Part shown: positions 6,952 through 12,835 of the stretch, piece by piece | Position numbering within the stretch: position 1 is the first letter of the stretch | How the letters are laid out: each line of letters starts with the position of its first letter | Assembly (NCBI GenBank): GCA_029564595.1 | Contig: JAKQPS010000178.1 | Coordinates: 1-25,781, forward strand | Length of the DNA stretch: 25,781 nt | Direction of reading: 5' to 3' | From: a bacterium | GTDB lineage: Bacteria > UBP15 > UBA6099 | Position numbers and translations under genes: made by a program | The notes under the pieces: generated by a model | The model's database searches: none | What the model saw: the letters and a program-made list of their open reading frames with translations, nothing else | Told to the model about the DNA's origin: nothing

Positions 6952-6983
6952 GCGCCGCCCCGGGAATGTCCCGGAGGCGGCGC
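6952..6983. terminator. Strong GC hairpin after the creatininase-family gene
   Basis: The arms GCGCCGCC-CCGGGA (6952-6965) and TCCCGG-A-GGCGGCGC (6969-6983) pair over 14 bases with one bulge around an ATG loop. It lies about 50 bases beyond the stop of the last gene in the minus-strand thrC run. There is no T-run, so termination may need another factor, or the hairpin may protect the RNA 3' end. It also marks the GC-rich edge of the AT-rich islet. Confidence 0.55.
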
Positions 6984-7034
6984 GGAGCGCGCAATCTGAT
7001 ATGGCCTCGGATGCGGACTAGCCCGCTTTTACCG

Positions 7035-8066
7035 TCAGAACGGATAGCCGAGGGAGTACAGGGACTTCCAGCCTTTTGAGAGCGGCTTCTTGGTGAGGGC
7101 GTCAAGCTCTTCCTTGGAGCGCTCGCAGATTTCGTTGCCGGGGGGAAGTTTTCCCGGAGGGAAGGCTTCTCCGATGTCTTCAATGAGCTGCACCATGTAG
7201 TCGAGCAGGGCGCTGATGCCGGGTTTTGCTTTTTCCGGGTCGGCGAGTGTGGATTTGCCGACGCAGCCTTCGGGGTAAGCGGAGATCTCGATAGGCCCGC
7301 AGCCGACCTGACCGTACCATGCGATGGGCCGGTTGAGTAGATTGCCGGCTTTGTCGATGTGTCCGTCCTTCATGTATCCGCGCGGCACGGTGTCGCACGC
7401 TTGCTTCATGTCGAAGAATTCGGGGAACAGGGCCAGCGACCACGATGTCTCGACTTCGTCCGCATGGATGAAGTTGGTGTCGTACATCCCGCCTTCGGAT
7501 TTCAGTTTGAAGTAGTCTCGCACGGCGTGATACCAGTTGAGGTTGATGAAGACGCCGGGGACCTGAAAGTGTTTTGCGAACTGGTGGATGGCTGTGGGGA
7601 TGACGTATTCTTGGCCGTGGCCGTTCAGCAAAATCATCTTGCGGAATCCGGCGTTCCAGAACCCGGCCATCATAGCTTTGAGCATCCCGATGAAGTATTC
7701 TTCGGGCACTAGGACGGTTCCGGGCATGCCCATGTGGTGATAGGGGTGAGAGCCGTACCACAGGGGCTGGGCGACGGTGCAGCCGGTGACGGCGGCGACC
7801 TGTTCGGCCATGCGGGTTACGAGGAAAGTGTCCTCTCCGGGGCAGGCGTGCGGGCCGTGCGCCTCGGTGCTGCCGATAGGCAGGATTATTATGTCGTTTT
7901 TCTTCAGGCGTTTTTCAATTTTCGCCCACGGCATGTTCTGGAAATAGATTTCGTCCGGGCTTTCCATCTTGCCGTCCGCCGGCAGTTGCCATTTGTGTTT
8001 CTTCGGAACGCCGCGCGACGGTTTCCCGGCGCTCTTCTTTGCTGTTTTCGCTTTTGCTTTTGCCAT
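7035..8066 (-). CDS. iolN: Creatininase-family hydrolase, likely 3-dehydro-scyllo-inosose hydrolase (IolN-like)
   Basis: A 343-residue member of the creatininase amidohydrolase fold. The metal-site blocks are all present: G-S-T-E-A-H-G-P-H (66-73, Glu68 and His70), E-D-T-F at 78-81 (Asp79), L-N-G-H-G-Q (147-152, His150) and H-A-D-E-V-E-T-S (201-208, Glu205). Length, W-Y-G-S-H-P-Y-H-H, the P-P-G-K-L-P tail and the final L-G-Y-P match what I know of the hydrolase that opens the diketo-inositol ring to 5-keto-gluconate in the Thermotoga-type inositol pathway. The preceding gene is a zinc dehydrogenase, as in that pathway (IolM-IolN). The first 22 residues are a Lys/Ala-rich extension unusual for the fold. 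The start has a strong GGGAGGGG. The fold is confident; the exact substrate is inferred from resemblance and context. Confidence 0.8.
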   Translation of the reverse strand: MAKAKAKTAKKSAGKPSRGVPKKHKWQLPADGKMESPDEIYFQNMPWAKIEKRLKKNDIIILPIGSTEAHGPHACPGEDTFLVTRMAEQVAAVTGCTVAQPLWYGSHPYHHMGMPGTVLVPEEYFIGMLKAMMAGFWNAGFRKMILLNGHGQEYVIPTAIHQFAKHFQVPGVFINLNWYHAVRDYFKLKSEGGMYDTNFIHADEVETSWSLALFPEFFDMKQACDTVPRGYMKDGHIDKAGNLLNRPIAWYGQVGCGPIEISAYPEGCVGKSTLADPEKAKPGISALLDYMVQLIEDIGEAFPPGKLPPGNEICERSKEELDALTKKPLSKGWKSLYSLGYPF

Positions 8067-8124
8067 TTCGTTTACCCCTCCCGCGAGGTTAAATTTGATT
8101 TGTTCGCATTCAGAGTCCCGCCAG

Positions 8125-9147
8125 TCACGGCGCGACGATTATCTCGATGCCTTCGCCGCGTTTCATAATCTCGATGCCGTCAAGGATGTCGTCGAGTTTC
8201 AAGCGGTGGGTGATGAGTTTTTCAAGCGGAAGCTTCCCGCCCTTGAGCAGCCTGATGACCGCCGGGAAGGAGTGGTTGGAGATGAAAGTGCCTATGATGG
8301 AAAGCTCGTAGCGGGTTATCTCGTACTGGACGCACTCGCAGCAGGCGGAGCTGTTCATGCCGAACAGCAACACGCGGGCGCCGCGGCGGCAGATGGAGGT
8401 CGCCTCCGTCATGAGGCATCCGACGGCGTCGATGACGAGGTCGGCCCCGATGCCGGTTTCGGCCATGACGACGTCCTTCAGGCTGTCCTTGTCGGTGTTG
8501 ACGATGATATCCGCGCCCATCTTGCGAGCCATGTCCGCGCGTTGGGCGTTGACTTCGGAGACGATGACTTTGCCCGCGCCGCCGGCTTTCATGAGGGCGG
8601 TGTAGTACAGGCCGATCGGCCCTGCTCCGAGGACGACTACCGACTCGCCAGCCATCAACTTCGCTTTCGTCGCGCCGTTCACGACGCAGGACAACGGTTC
8701 GGCGAAGATGGCCAGATCCGTTGAGAGGTCTGCGGGGATTTTGTGAAGGGCCTTGGCCGGAGCCAAGTTGTACTCGGCGAAGCCGCCGTCGATGTAGATG
8801 CCCAAAGTGGTCATGTTCTCGCACATGTTGGGCATGGCCATCCTGCAATAGGGACACAGGCCGCAGGTCAGGTTGGGGTCGACCGCGACGCGGTCTCCGG
8901 GTTTCAGGTGGGAGACAGCCTTGCCGGTTTCGAGGACTTGGCCGACGTATTCGTGGCCGAGAATGGCGCCGGGAGTGGCCGGGTGGCCGGGAGGCGTCTT
9001 AAGTATCTGGCAGTCTGTGCCGCAGATGCTTGCCGCTTCCACTTTCAACAGCACGTCGAAATCGTCTTTGATTTTCGGGACGGGAACTTGTTTCAGGACA
9101 ATCTTTCCTTCGCCTTCAAAAACGGCGGCTTTCATGGTATCGCTCAT
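8125..9147 (-). CDS. iolM: Zinc-dependent medium-chain dehydrogenase, possible scyllo-inosose 3-dehydrogenase (IolM-like)
   Basis: A 340-residue MDR-family NAD(P)-dependent alcohol or polyol dehydrogenase. The catalytic zinc ligands are Cys42 (I-C-G-T-D) and His65-Glu66 (G-H-E-Y-V-G). A structural zinc lobe is formed by Cys95, Cys98, Cys101 and Cys109. The Rossmann loop is G-A-G-P-I-G (174-179), and an acidic residue (S-E-V-N) follows strand 2, favouring NAD. It lies 58 bases before the creatininase-family gene and probably supplies its ketone substrate, as IolM supplies IolN in Thermotoga. No inositol dehydrogenase (IolG) or transporter is visible here, so another cyclic polyol is possible. 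A GGAGAGG about ten bases before ATG 9147 supports the start. The family is certain; substrate and symbol are inferred from the neighbour. Confidence 0.82.
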   Translation of the reverse strand: MSDTMKAAVFEGEGKIVLKQVPVPKIKDDFDVLLKVEAASICGTDCQILKTPPGHPATPGAILGHEYVGQVLETGKAVSHLKPGDRVAVDPNLTCGLCPYCRMAMPNMCENMTTLGIYIDGGFAEYNLAPAKALHKIPADLSTDLAIFAEPLSCVVNGATKAKLMAGESVVVLGAGPIGLYYTALMKAGGAGKVIVSEVNAQRADMARKMGADIIVNTDKDSLKDVVMAETGIGADLVIDAVGCLMTEATSICRRGARVLLFGMNSSACCECVQYEITRYELSIIGTFISNHSFPAVIRLLKGGKLPLEKLITHRLKLDDILDGIEIMKRGEGIEIIVAP

Positions 9148-9169
9148 ATTTTATCGCCTCTCCGGTAAT

Positions 9170-9192
9170 CGCGCGCGGGGAGGCCGCGCGCG
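9170..9192. repeat. Alternating CG hairpin between NIL and dehydrogenase genes
   Basis: The arms CGCGCGCGG (9170-9178) and CCGCGCGCG (9184-9192) pair perfectly around GGAGG. It sits in the 60-base gap between the NIL-domain gene and the dehydrogenase, and precedes the latter's ribosome site. It could attenuate or process the message and separate expression of the sulfur genes from the inositol-type genes. No T-run follows on the minus strand. Confidence 0.5.
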
Positions 9193-9207
9193 TAATTTAG
9201 CCTAATG

Positions 9208-9453
9208 TCAACTTTCAACCACGTCGCCTTGAAGCGGCTTAACAGTCGCGCCAAGCCCGGTCAGGTAGTCGATGCCCTCTTGAATGTGGGCCTCGGAGCC
9301 GCCCTGAAGTTCGATTGCCATCCAAGCTTCTGTGGCGGACACGTCCGCGCGTCTCACGTTCGGGGAAAGGTCGTATTCCTTGACGAGCCTGTATAGAATC
9401 GGCTCTTTGACTAGGTCGGCGCTCATAGATACGTGCAGCCTTCTTCTTATCAT
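9208..9453 (-). CDS. NIL-domain protein
   Basis: An 81-residue stand-alone NIL domain, a small ferredoxin-like ligand-binding fold also found at the end of methionine ABC transporter ATPases and in archaeal homocysteine-synthesis proteins. The pattern L-V-K-E-P-I-L-Y-R-L-V-K-E-Y-D, then V-R-R-A-D-V and later G-G-S-E-A-H-I-Q-E-G-I-D-Y-L fits it. It starts one base after the sulfur-carrier gene, with its ribosome site inside that gene's last two codons, so the two are translated together. The likely role is in sulfur or methionine/homocysteine metabolism, judged from family and neighbours. The ligand is not known. Confidence 0.8.
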   Translation of the reverse strand: MIRRRLHVSMSADLVKEPILYRLVKEYDLSPNVRRADVSATEAWMAIELQGGSEAHIQEGIDYLTGLGATVKPLQGDVVES

Positions 9454-9454
9454 T

Positions 9455-9730
9455 TCATCCTCCGGCGGCGGCTGGGACGATCTCTATCGAATCTCCGTCC
9501 CGCAATTCCGTATCCGCGCCGCGCAGTTCGTAAATATCTTTTCCGTTCACGTAAAGTCTAATGAAACGTCGCACATCTCCGTCGGCTGTGGTGAGCCGGT
9601 CGCGCAGGCCGGGAGCGAGTATTTCCAGCGCCCGGATCGCCTCGTAAACTGTGGCGGCCTCGACCTCCGCCTCGGAGGCTCCGCCCGCCAGCCGCCTGAA
9701 CGGGCCGGGTATCATAATTCTAACAGGCAT
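9455..9730 (-). CDS. MoaD/ThiS-family sulfur-carrier protein
   Basis: A 91-residue ubiquitin-like beta-grasp protein. It has the family's V-R-I-M-I-P-G-P-F-R start, a helix (T-V-Y-E-A-I-R-A-L), the strand F-I-R-L-Y-V-N-G-K-D-I and the near-terminal L-R-D-G-D-S-I-E-I-V-P. It ends exactly in Gly-Gly, which is adenylated and thiocarboxylated by an E1-like enzyme so the protein can donate sulfide. A clear GGAGA precedes ATG 9730. Neighbouring threonine synthase and NIL genes suggest sulfur delivery for cysteine, homocysteine or methionine rather than molybdopterin or thiamin. No E1 (MoeB/HesA) or JAMM protease gene is in the window. The fold call is strong; the acceptor enzyme is inferred. Confidence 0.87.
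   Translation of the reverse strand: MPVRIMIPGPFRRLAGGASEAEVEAATVYEAIRALEILAPGLRDRLTTADGDVRRFIRLYVNGKDIYELRGADTELRDGDSIEIVPAAAGG
9459..9463 (-). promoter_or_regulatory. Ribosome site of the NIL gene encoded by the carrier's Gly-Gly codons
   Basis: Read on the minus strand, the last sense codons of the sulfur-carrier gene are GGA GGA, followed by TGA, one A and ATG. GGAGG is therefore both the essential C-terminal di-glycine and the Shine-Dalgarno sequence of the NIL gene, five bases before its start. This fixes the NIL start and implies tight coupling. Confidence 0.75.
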
Positions 9731-9760
9731 CGGCGAAATCTCCAGAAAAAACCGCGCGTC

Positions 9761-11023
9761 TCACATGTCGGCGGCGCCGGGCACATTCTCCTCGCGCCTC
9801 AACTGCGTAAGGAATGATTCAAGCTCGGATAACTTCGGCTCAATAACCCTCGGAGGTTTCAATCTGCCGGACAGCGCTTCCGGGGCTTTCAGCCCGCCTC
9901 CGGATATCACCGCGACCACTGTCTCCCCGGCCTTGAAAGCGCGGGCGGAGGCGAGTTGTTTGAGAGCGGCGACAACCGCGCCGCCCGCAGGCTCGGCAAA
10001 GATTCCCTCCTCGCGAGCGAGCGTTTTCATGCCTTCTATTATCTCGTTGTCGCTGACCGCCGCGATCGCGCCGCCGGAGTCCCGCGCCGCCCGAAGCGCG
10101 TACACTCCGTCCGCCGGGTTGCCGATTGACAATGATTTGGCGAGAGTCGCCGGGGCGGCGGGCTGGATCAGTTCGGATTTCTTGCGGAAAGCAGCCGCCA
10201 CCGGAGCGCAACCTTCCGCCTGCGCGCCGTGCAGCTTCGTTTCCTGCGTTTTCAGGATTTCGACCGCCGTCAGTTCGGTCATTCCCTTTCGAATGGCGGT
10301 GAGAGTGGAGCCGGAGGCTATGGGGGCCACTATGTGGTCGGGGGCCAGCCATCCAAGCTGCTCGGCTATTTCGAAAGCTATCGTTTTCGCGCCCTCCGCG
10401 TAATAGGGGCGCAGGTTGATGTTGACGAACGCCCATCTTTCCCGGGACATAGCTTCGTTGCAGAGAGCGTTGATGCGCTGCGTGCCGCCCTTGACGGCGA
10501 TGAGCGCCGGTTCGTAAATGTTTATCGCGGCAAGCTGAGCCGGCTCCGCGTCGTGAGGGACGAATATGACGCTTTTCAAACCGGCGCGCGCGGCGTGAGC
10601 CGCAAGCGAGTGAGCGAGGTTGCCGGTAGACGCGCAAGCCACAACGCCGAATCCGAGTTCCACTGCGCGGCTCACCGCCACCGCCACCATCCGGTCTTTC
10701 ACCGAATGGGTGGGGTTCACCGTTTCGTCTTTGATGTAAAGATTTTTTATGCCGAGCCGGGCGCCGAGGTTGTCCGCTTTTAGCAGCGGGGTAAAGCCGG
10801 GGGAGAGGTCAACCGAGCGGGTTCCCTCAAGCGGAAGCAGTTCCATGTAGCGCCAGATGTCGGGGGTTCCTTTTTTGATTTTTTTCCGGGTGGCGAGCTT
10901 GGAAGCGCGCTGGTAGTTGTAGTCCGCTTCGAGGGGGCCGAAACAGTAGTCGCAGACGCTGACCGCGCCGGGGTCGAAAGCCCTGCCGCATTCCTTGCAT
11001 TTGAGGCCCGCCAGATTGCTCAA
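9761..11023 (-). CDS. thrC: Threonine synthase (PLP-dependent, with N-terminal zinc ribbon)
   Basis: A 420-residue fold-type II PLP enzyme that would convert O-phosphohomoserine to threonine. The N-terminus has a zinc ribbon (Cys9, Cys12, Cys24, Cys27), as in some threonine synthases. The PLP lysine is Lys109 in N-P-T-H-S-V-K-D-R. A-S-T-G-N (131-135) and P-I-A-S-G-S-T (234-240) fit substrate- and phosphate-binding loops, and V-I-S-G-G-G-L closes the domain. The start is TTG 11023: an AAGGA lies nine bases upstream and an in-frame stop two codons before rules out a longer form. The MoaD-like gene starts 31 bases downstream. That pairing raises the alternative that the enzyme uses thiocarboxylate sulfur to make homocysteine or cysteine instead. 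Threonine synthase remains the likeliest call. Confidence 0.85.
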   Translation of the reverse strand: MSNLAGLKCKECGRAFDPGAVSVCDYCFGPLEADYNYQRASKLATRKKIKKGTPDIWRYMELLPLEGTRSVDLSPGFTPLLKADNLGARLGIKNLYIKDETVNPTHSVKDRMVAVAVSRAVELGFGVVACASTGNLAHSLAAHAARAGLKSVIFVPHDAEPAQLAAINIYEPALIAVKGGTQRINALCNEAMSRERWAFVNINLRPYYAEGAKTIAFEIAEQLGWLAPDHIVAPIASGSTLTAIRKGMTELTAVEILKTQETKLHGAQAEGCAPVAAAFRKKSELIQPAAPATLAKSLSIGNPADGVYALRAARDSGGAIAAVSDNEIIEGMKTLAREEGIFAEPAGGAVVAALKQLASARAFKAGETVVAVISGGGLKAPEALSGRLKPPRVIEPKLSELESFLTQLRREENVPGAADM

Positions 11024-11235
11024 AAGCTACCATCCTTCCCGGCCCCGGAGGGGCGCGCGCGCGGCCCGCCACGCCGCCCGCGAAATCAGATTCGAGTTTA
11101 TGTTGATTGCGCTCGATTGTCAATAAACCCCGCCCCGGCTCCCGCCCTGTTTTTCGAGCGAAACGGCGTTATTTATATCGAGGCTTAACATAAGAATTCT
11201 TTTTATTGAGGCGATGAACAAAAGCAGGTTTTGAA

Positions 11236-11250
11236 TTGAACGAAGTTCAA
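11236..11250. repeat. TTGAAC-GAA-GTTCAA palindrome
   Basis: Six-base perfect arms flank a GAA spacer, upstream of the toxin remnant. Longer imperfect pairing extends outward on both sides (AAAGCAGG against CCTGTG-type sequence). The core is the reverse complement of the one nested at 3,924-3,936, which hints at a dispersed repeat or a shared protein-binding site. Confidence 0.35.
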
Positions 11251-11340
11251 CAACACAGGCTTTTCGCTTGAGGGGATTGCTTGAAGATGCTGTAATTCTG
11301 ATGGTTTTTGCTATAATTGAATTGAATATCTTGATTTATA

Positions 11341-11505
11341 ATGGATATGGTTTCAGACAACCAATATTGCGCGAAGCCGCTGGCGGGCAATCTGGCGGAA
11401 TACTACTCATATCGGGCGGGGAATTACAGAATTCTCTTCGAGATCGAAAAGAAGAATATTATCGATTATGTGGAGAAGATAGCGCGCAGAGAGAAAGCGT
11501 ATTGA
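11341..11505 (+). pseudogene. RelE/ParE-type toxin, C-terminal remnant
   Basis: A 54-codon frame reads K-P-L-A-G-N-L-A-E-Y-Y-S-Y-R, then A-G-N-Y-R-I-L-F-E-I-E, then I-A-R-R-E-K-A-Y. This matches the second half of RelE/ParE ribonuclease or gyrase toxins: the K-x-L-x-G-x-L block, the R-x-G-x-Y-R-I strand and the final R-x3-Y. Intact members have 85-100 residues. A stop lies only three codons upstream of the ATG, so the N-terminal helices are missing, and no antitoxin gene is beside it. It is AT-richer than the flanks. I read it as a decayed toxin-antitoxin gene; a functional short form is unlikely. Confidence 0.6.
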
Positions 11506-11529
11506 TAGGAATGAATGAAATCGTTTTAT

Positions 11530-11683
11530 AGAAGCTGTTGAAAAAGCAGATAAAATCCCCGCGCGCGCCCACAAACTCGTTATTTGCGAGTGTTGAAAAG
11601 TGTCGTGAAGCGATGAATATACACCCCGGAATGGAGTTGGGGGCGGCGCATGATCTGAGACTCGATTTTTTTCAACAGGCTCT
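11530..11683. mobile_element. MITE-like element with terminal inverted repeats
   Basis: AGAAGCTGTTGAAAAA (11530-11545) and TTTTTCAACAGGCTCT (11668-11683) are inverted copies with 14 of 16 matches, 154 bases end to end. The interior has no coding frame and contains an ACTCG...CGAGT hairpin. The size, inverted ends and lack of a gene fit a miniature element mobilised by another transposase. No clear target-site duplication is visible, so the boundaries could be off by a few bases. Right after it the polysaccharide operon begins, so it may also influence that promoter region. Confidence 0.45.
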
Positions 11684-11713
11684 GAGTGCGCGTATTGAAA
11701 AGGGCGCTGGAAG

Positions 11714-12835
11714 ATGAAGGTTCCCAAAAACATATTCGGAACGCGGGCGGCGATGTGTCTGCTGACGGCTCTGGAATCGGAGAGGAACGAGGAGGCGCGG
11801 CGCGGCCTTGCGACTCTTGTGGAAAAGAACGCGATTCCGTGGAGGGAAATGCTGCCCGGCCCGGTTGCGCCGTTGATGTGGGACATAATAGACAGGGCCG
11901 GAATGTCGTCGATGTTGAAAGAAGAGTTGAGGGAGGCGCTTGAGGCGAGGTTCATAGCGCAGACGGGGAAAAACATAGCGATGCTGGAGGCGATGGGAAA
12001 AGCGGCTGCGGCGTTGAACGGAGCCGGGATAATCCCCGCGCCGCTGAAAGGGGCGGCGCTGATAATATCGGGGGTTTACGCCCGGCCGGGCCGAAGGGCG
12101 ATGACGGACATCGACCTTCTTGTGTCGCCCGAAGAGTTTCCGGCGGCGGAGAAAGCGATGCGCGGAGCGGGTTTTCGGGAATCCGCCCCGAAGCGGGGCC
12201 ACCATGCGACTTACGCCGCGCCGCCGCCATTCCCCGTCATTGTCGAGTTGCACCGCCGGCTGTTCGACCGGGACAATCCGGTGTACCGTTACGCGTACGG
12301 CATGGACGGAGCGAAGGCGGCGGCGCGCGCCTCCCGCGCGGCGTTCAAAGGCTGCGACATCCTGTTGTTTTCTCCGGAGGACATGTTTCTGCATATTGTA
12401 TGCCACGCGGCGAAAGAGAGGTTCGGCAGCCTGAAGTTCATCGCGGACGCGCGGTTGCTGAAAGCAACATTTCCGATTGATGAGGACAAGTTGGCCGACG
12501 CCGCCGCGAAGGCCGGTTGCGGCGGCAAATTAAGGAAGACAGTTAAATATGTTGACAAAGTTGAATTTATTCAGACTGATAATATAATAGGAAAGTGCAT
12601 TGGGCCGGATGACAATTATTACACAATTAATCGGCCCGCAGATGTTGCGCGTGAGCGTTCGGGAGAAAGACGGGACGCGTTCAAAACGGCTCGCTCGGCG
12701 GTTGGGGAGTTCATCTATCAGATGGGCCAAGCGGAGGGGGTCGCGCGCAAGGCGGCGGCGGTCGCTCTTATGCCCGGATATCTGCGCCGGAGATGGAAAA
12801 GGAAGCCTGATGTTCCGCAAGATGAAAGCCATTAA
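11714..12835 (+). CDS. Nucleotidyltransferase-fold protein (NTP_transf_5-like) of the polysaccharide locus
   Basis: The first gene of the plus-strand polysaccharide operon. Family marks are A-P-L-K-G-A-A-L-I (109-117), the metal-binding pair in M-T-D-I-D-L-L-V (Asp132, Asp134) and V-E-L-H (177-180). This family is common in exopolysaccharide and peptide-modification loci, but its reaction is not established. Residues about 278-306 (12545-12631) are coded by sharply AT-rich DNA with a poor fit to the family, while the last 50 residues again look normal (Y-L-R-R-R-W-K-R-K). The patch contains promoter-like sequence. The ATG is preceded by AAAAGGG about ten bases away. Its end overlaps the next gene by 26 bases, suggesting coupling. 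The protein is probably cytoplasmic. Confidence 0.75.
   Translation: MKVPKNIFGTRAAMCLLTALESERNEEARRGLATLVEKNAIPWREMLPGPVAPLMWDIIDRAGMSSMLKEELREALEARFIAQTGKNIAMLEAMGKAAAALNGAGIIPAPLKGAALIISGVYARPGRRAMTDIDLLVSPEEFPAAEKAMRGAGFRESAPKRGHHATYAAPPPFPVIVELHRRLFDRDNPVYRYAYGMDGAKAAARASRAAFKGCDILLFSPEDMFLHIVCHAAKERFGSLKFIADARLLKATFPIDEDKLADAAAKAGCGGKLRKTVKYVDKVEFIQTDNIIGKCIGPDDNYYTINRPADVARERSGERRDAFKTARSAVGEFIYQMGQAEGVARKAAAVALMPGYLRRRWKRKPDVPQDESH
12561..12588 (+). promoter_or_regulatory. Putative internal promoter before the export gene
   Basis: TTGAAT (12561-12566) and a perfect TATAAT (12583-12588) are 16 bases apart, inside the AT-rich patch of the nucleotidyltransferase-fold gene. A TTGACA also lies at 12552-12557 but is too far away to pair with this -10. 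Transcripts would start near 12595 and immediately contain GGGCCG (12602-12607) and CGGCCC (12632-12637), able to form a stem, about 175 bases before the export gene ATG. Confidence 0.45.

Noticed and set aside
7180-7761. Second minus-strand frame within the creatininase-family gene
   Set aside because: Arg/His-rich out-of-frame reading of a gene whose real frame has all catalytic motifs.
11024-11200. Possible leader or riboswitch upstream of thrC
   Set aside because: No threonine-rich leader peptide, attenuator pair or known riboswitch core could be recognised in this stretch.
11268-11531. Plus-strand 87-codon frame in the gap before the polysaccharide operon
   Set aside because: It overlaps the toxin remnant in another frame, has no recognisable domain or ribosome site, and the toxin frame explains the codon pattern better.
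11407-11976. Minus-strand 189-codon frame
   Set aside because: It crosses the MITE-like element and the antisense of the nucleotidyltransferase-fold gene, with no protein-like features.
12600-12809. Upstream in-frame extension of the export protein
   Set aside because: Arg-rich residues fully overlapping the previous gene; the signal peptide and ribosome site at 12810 mark the true start.
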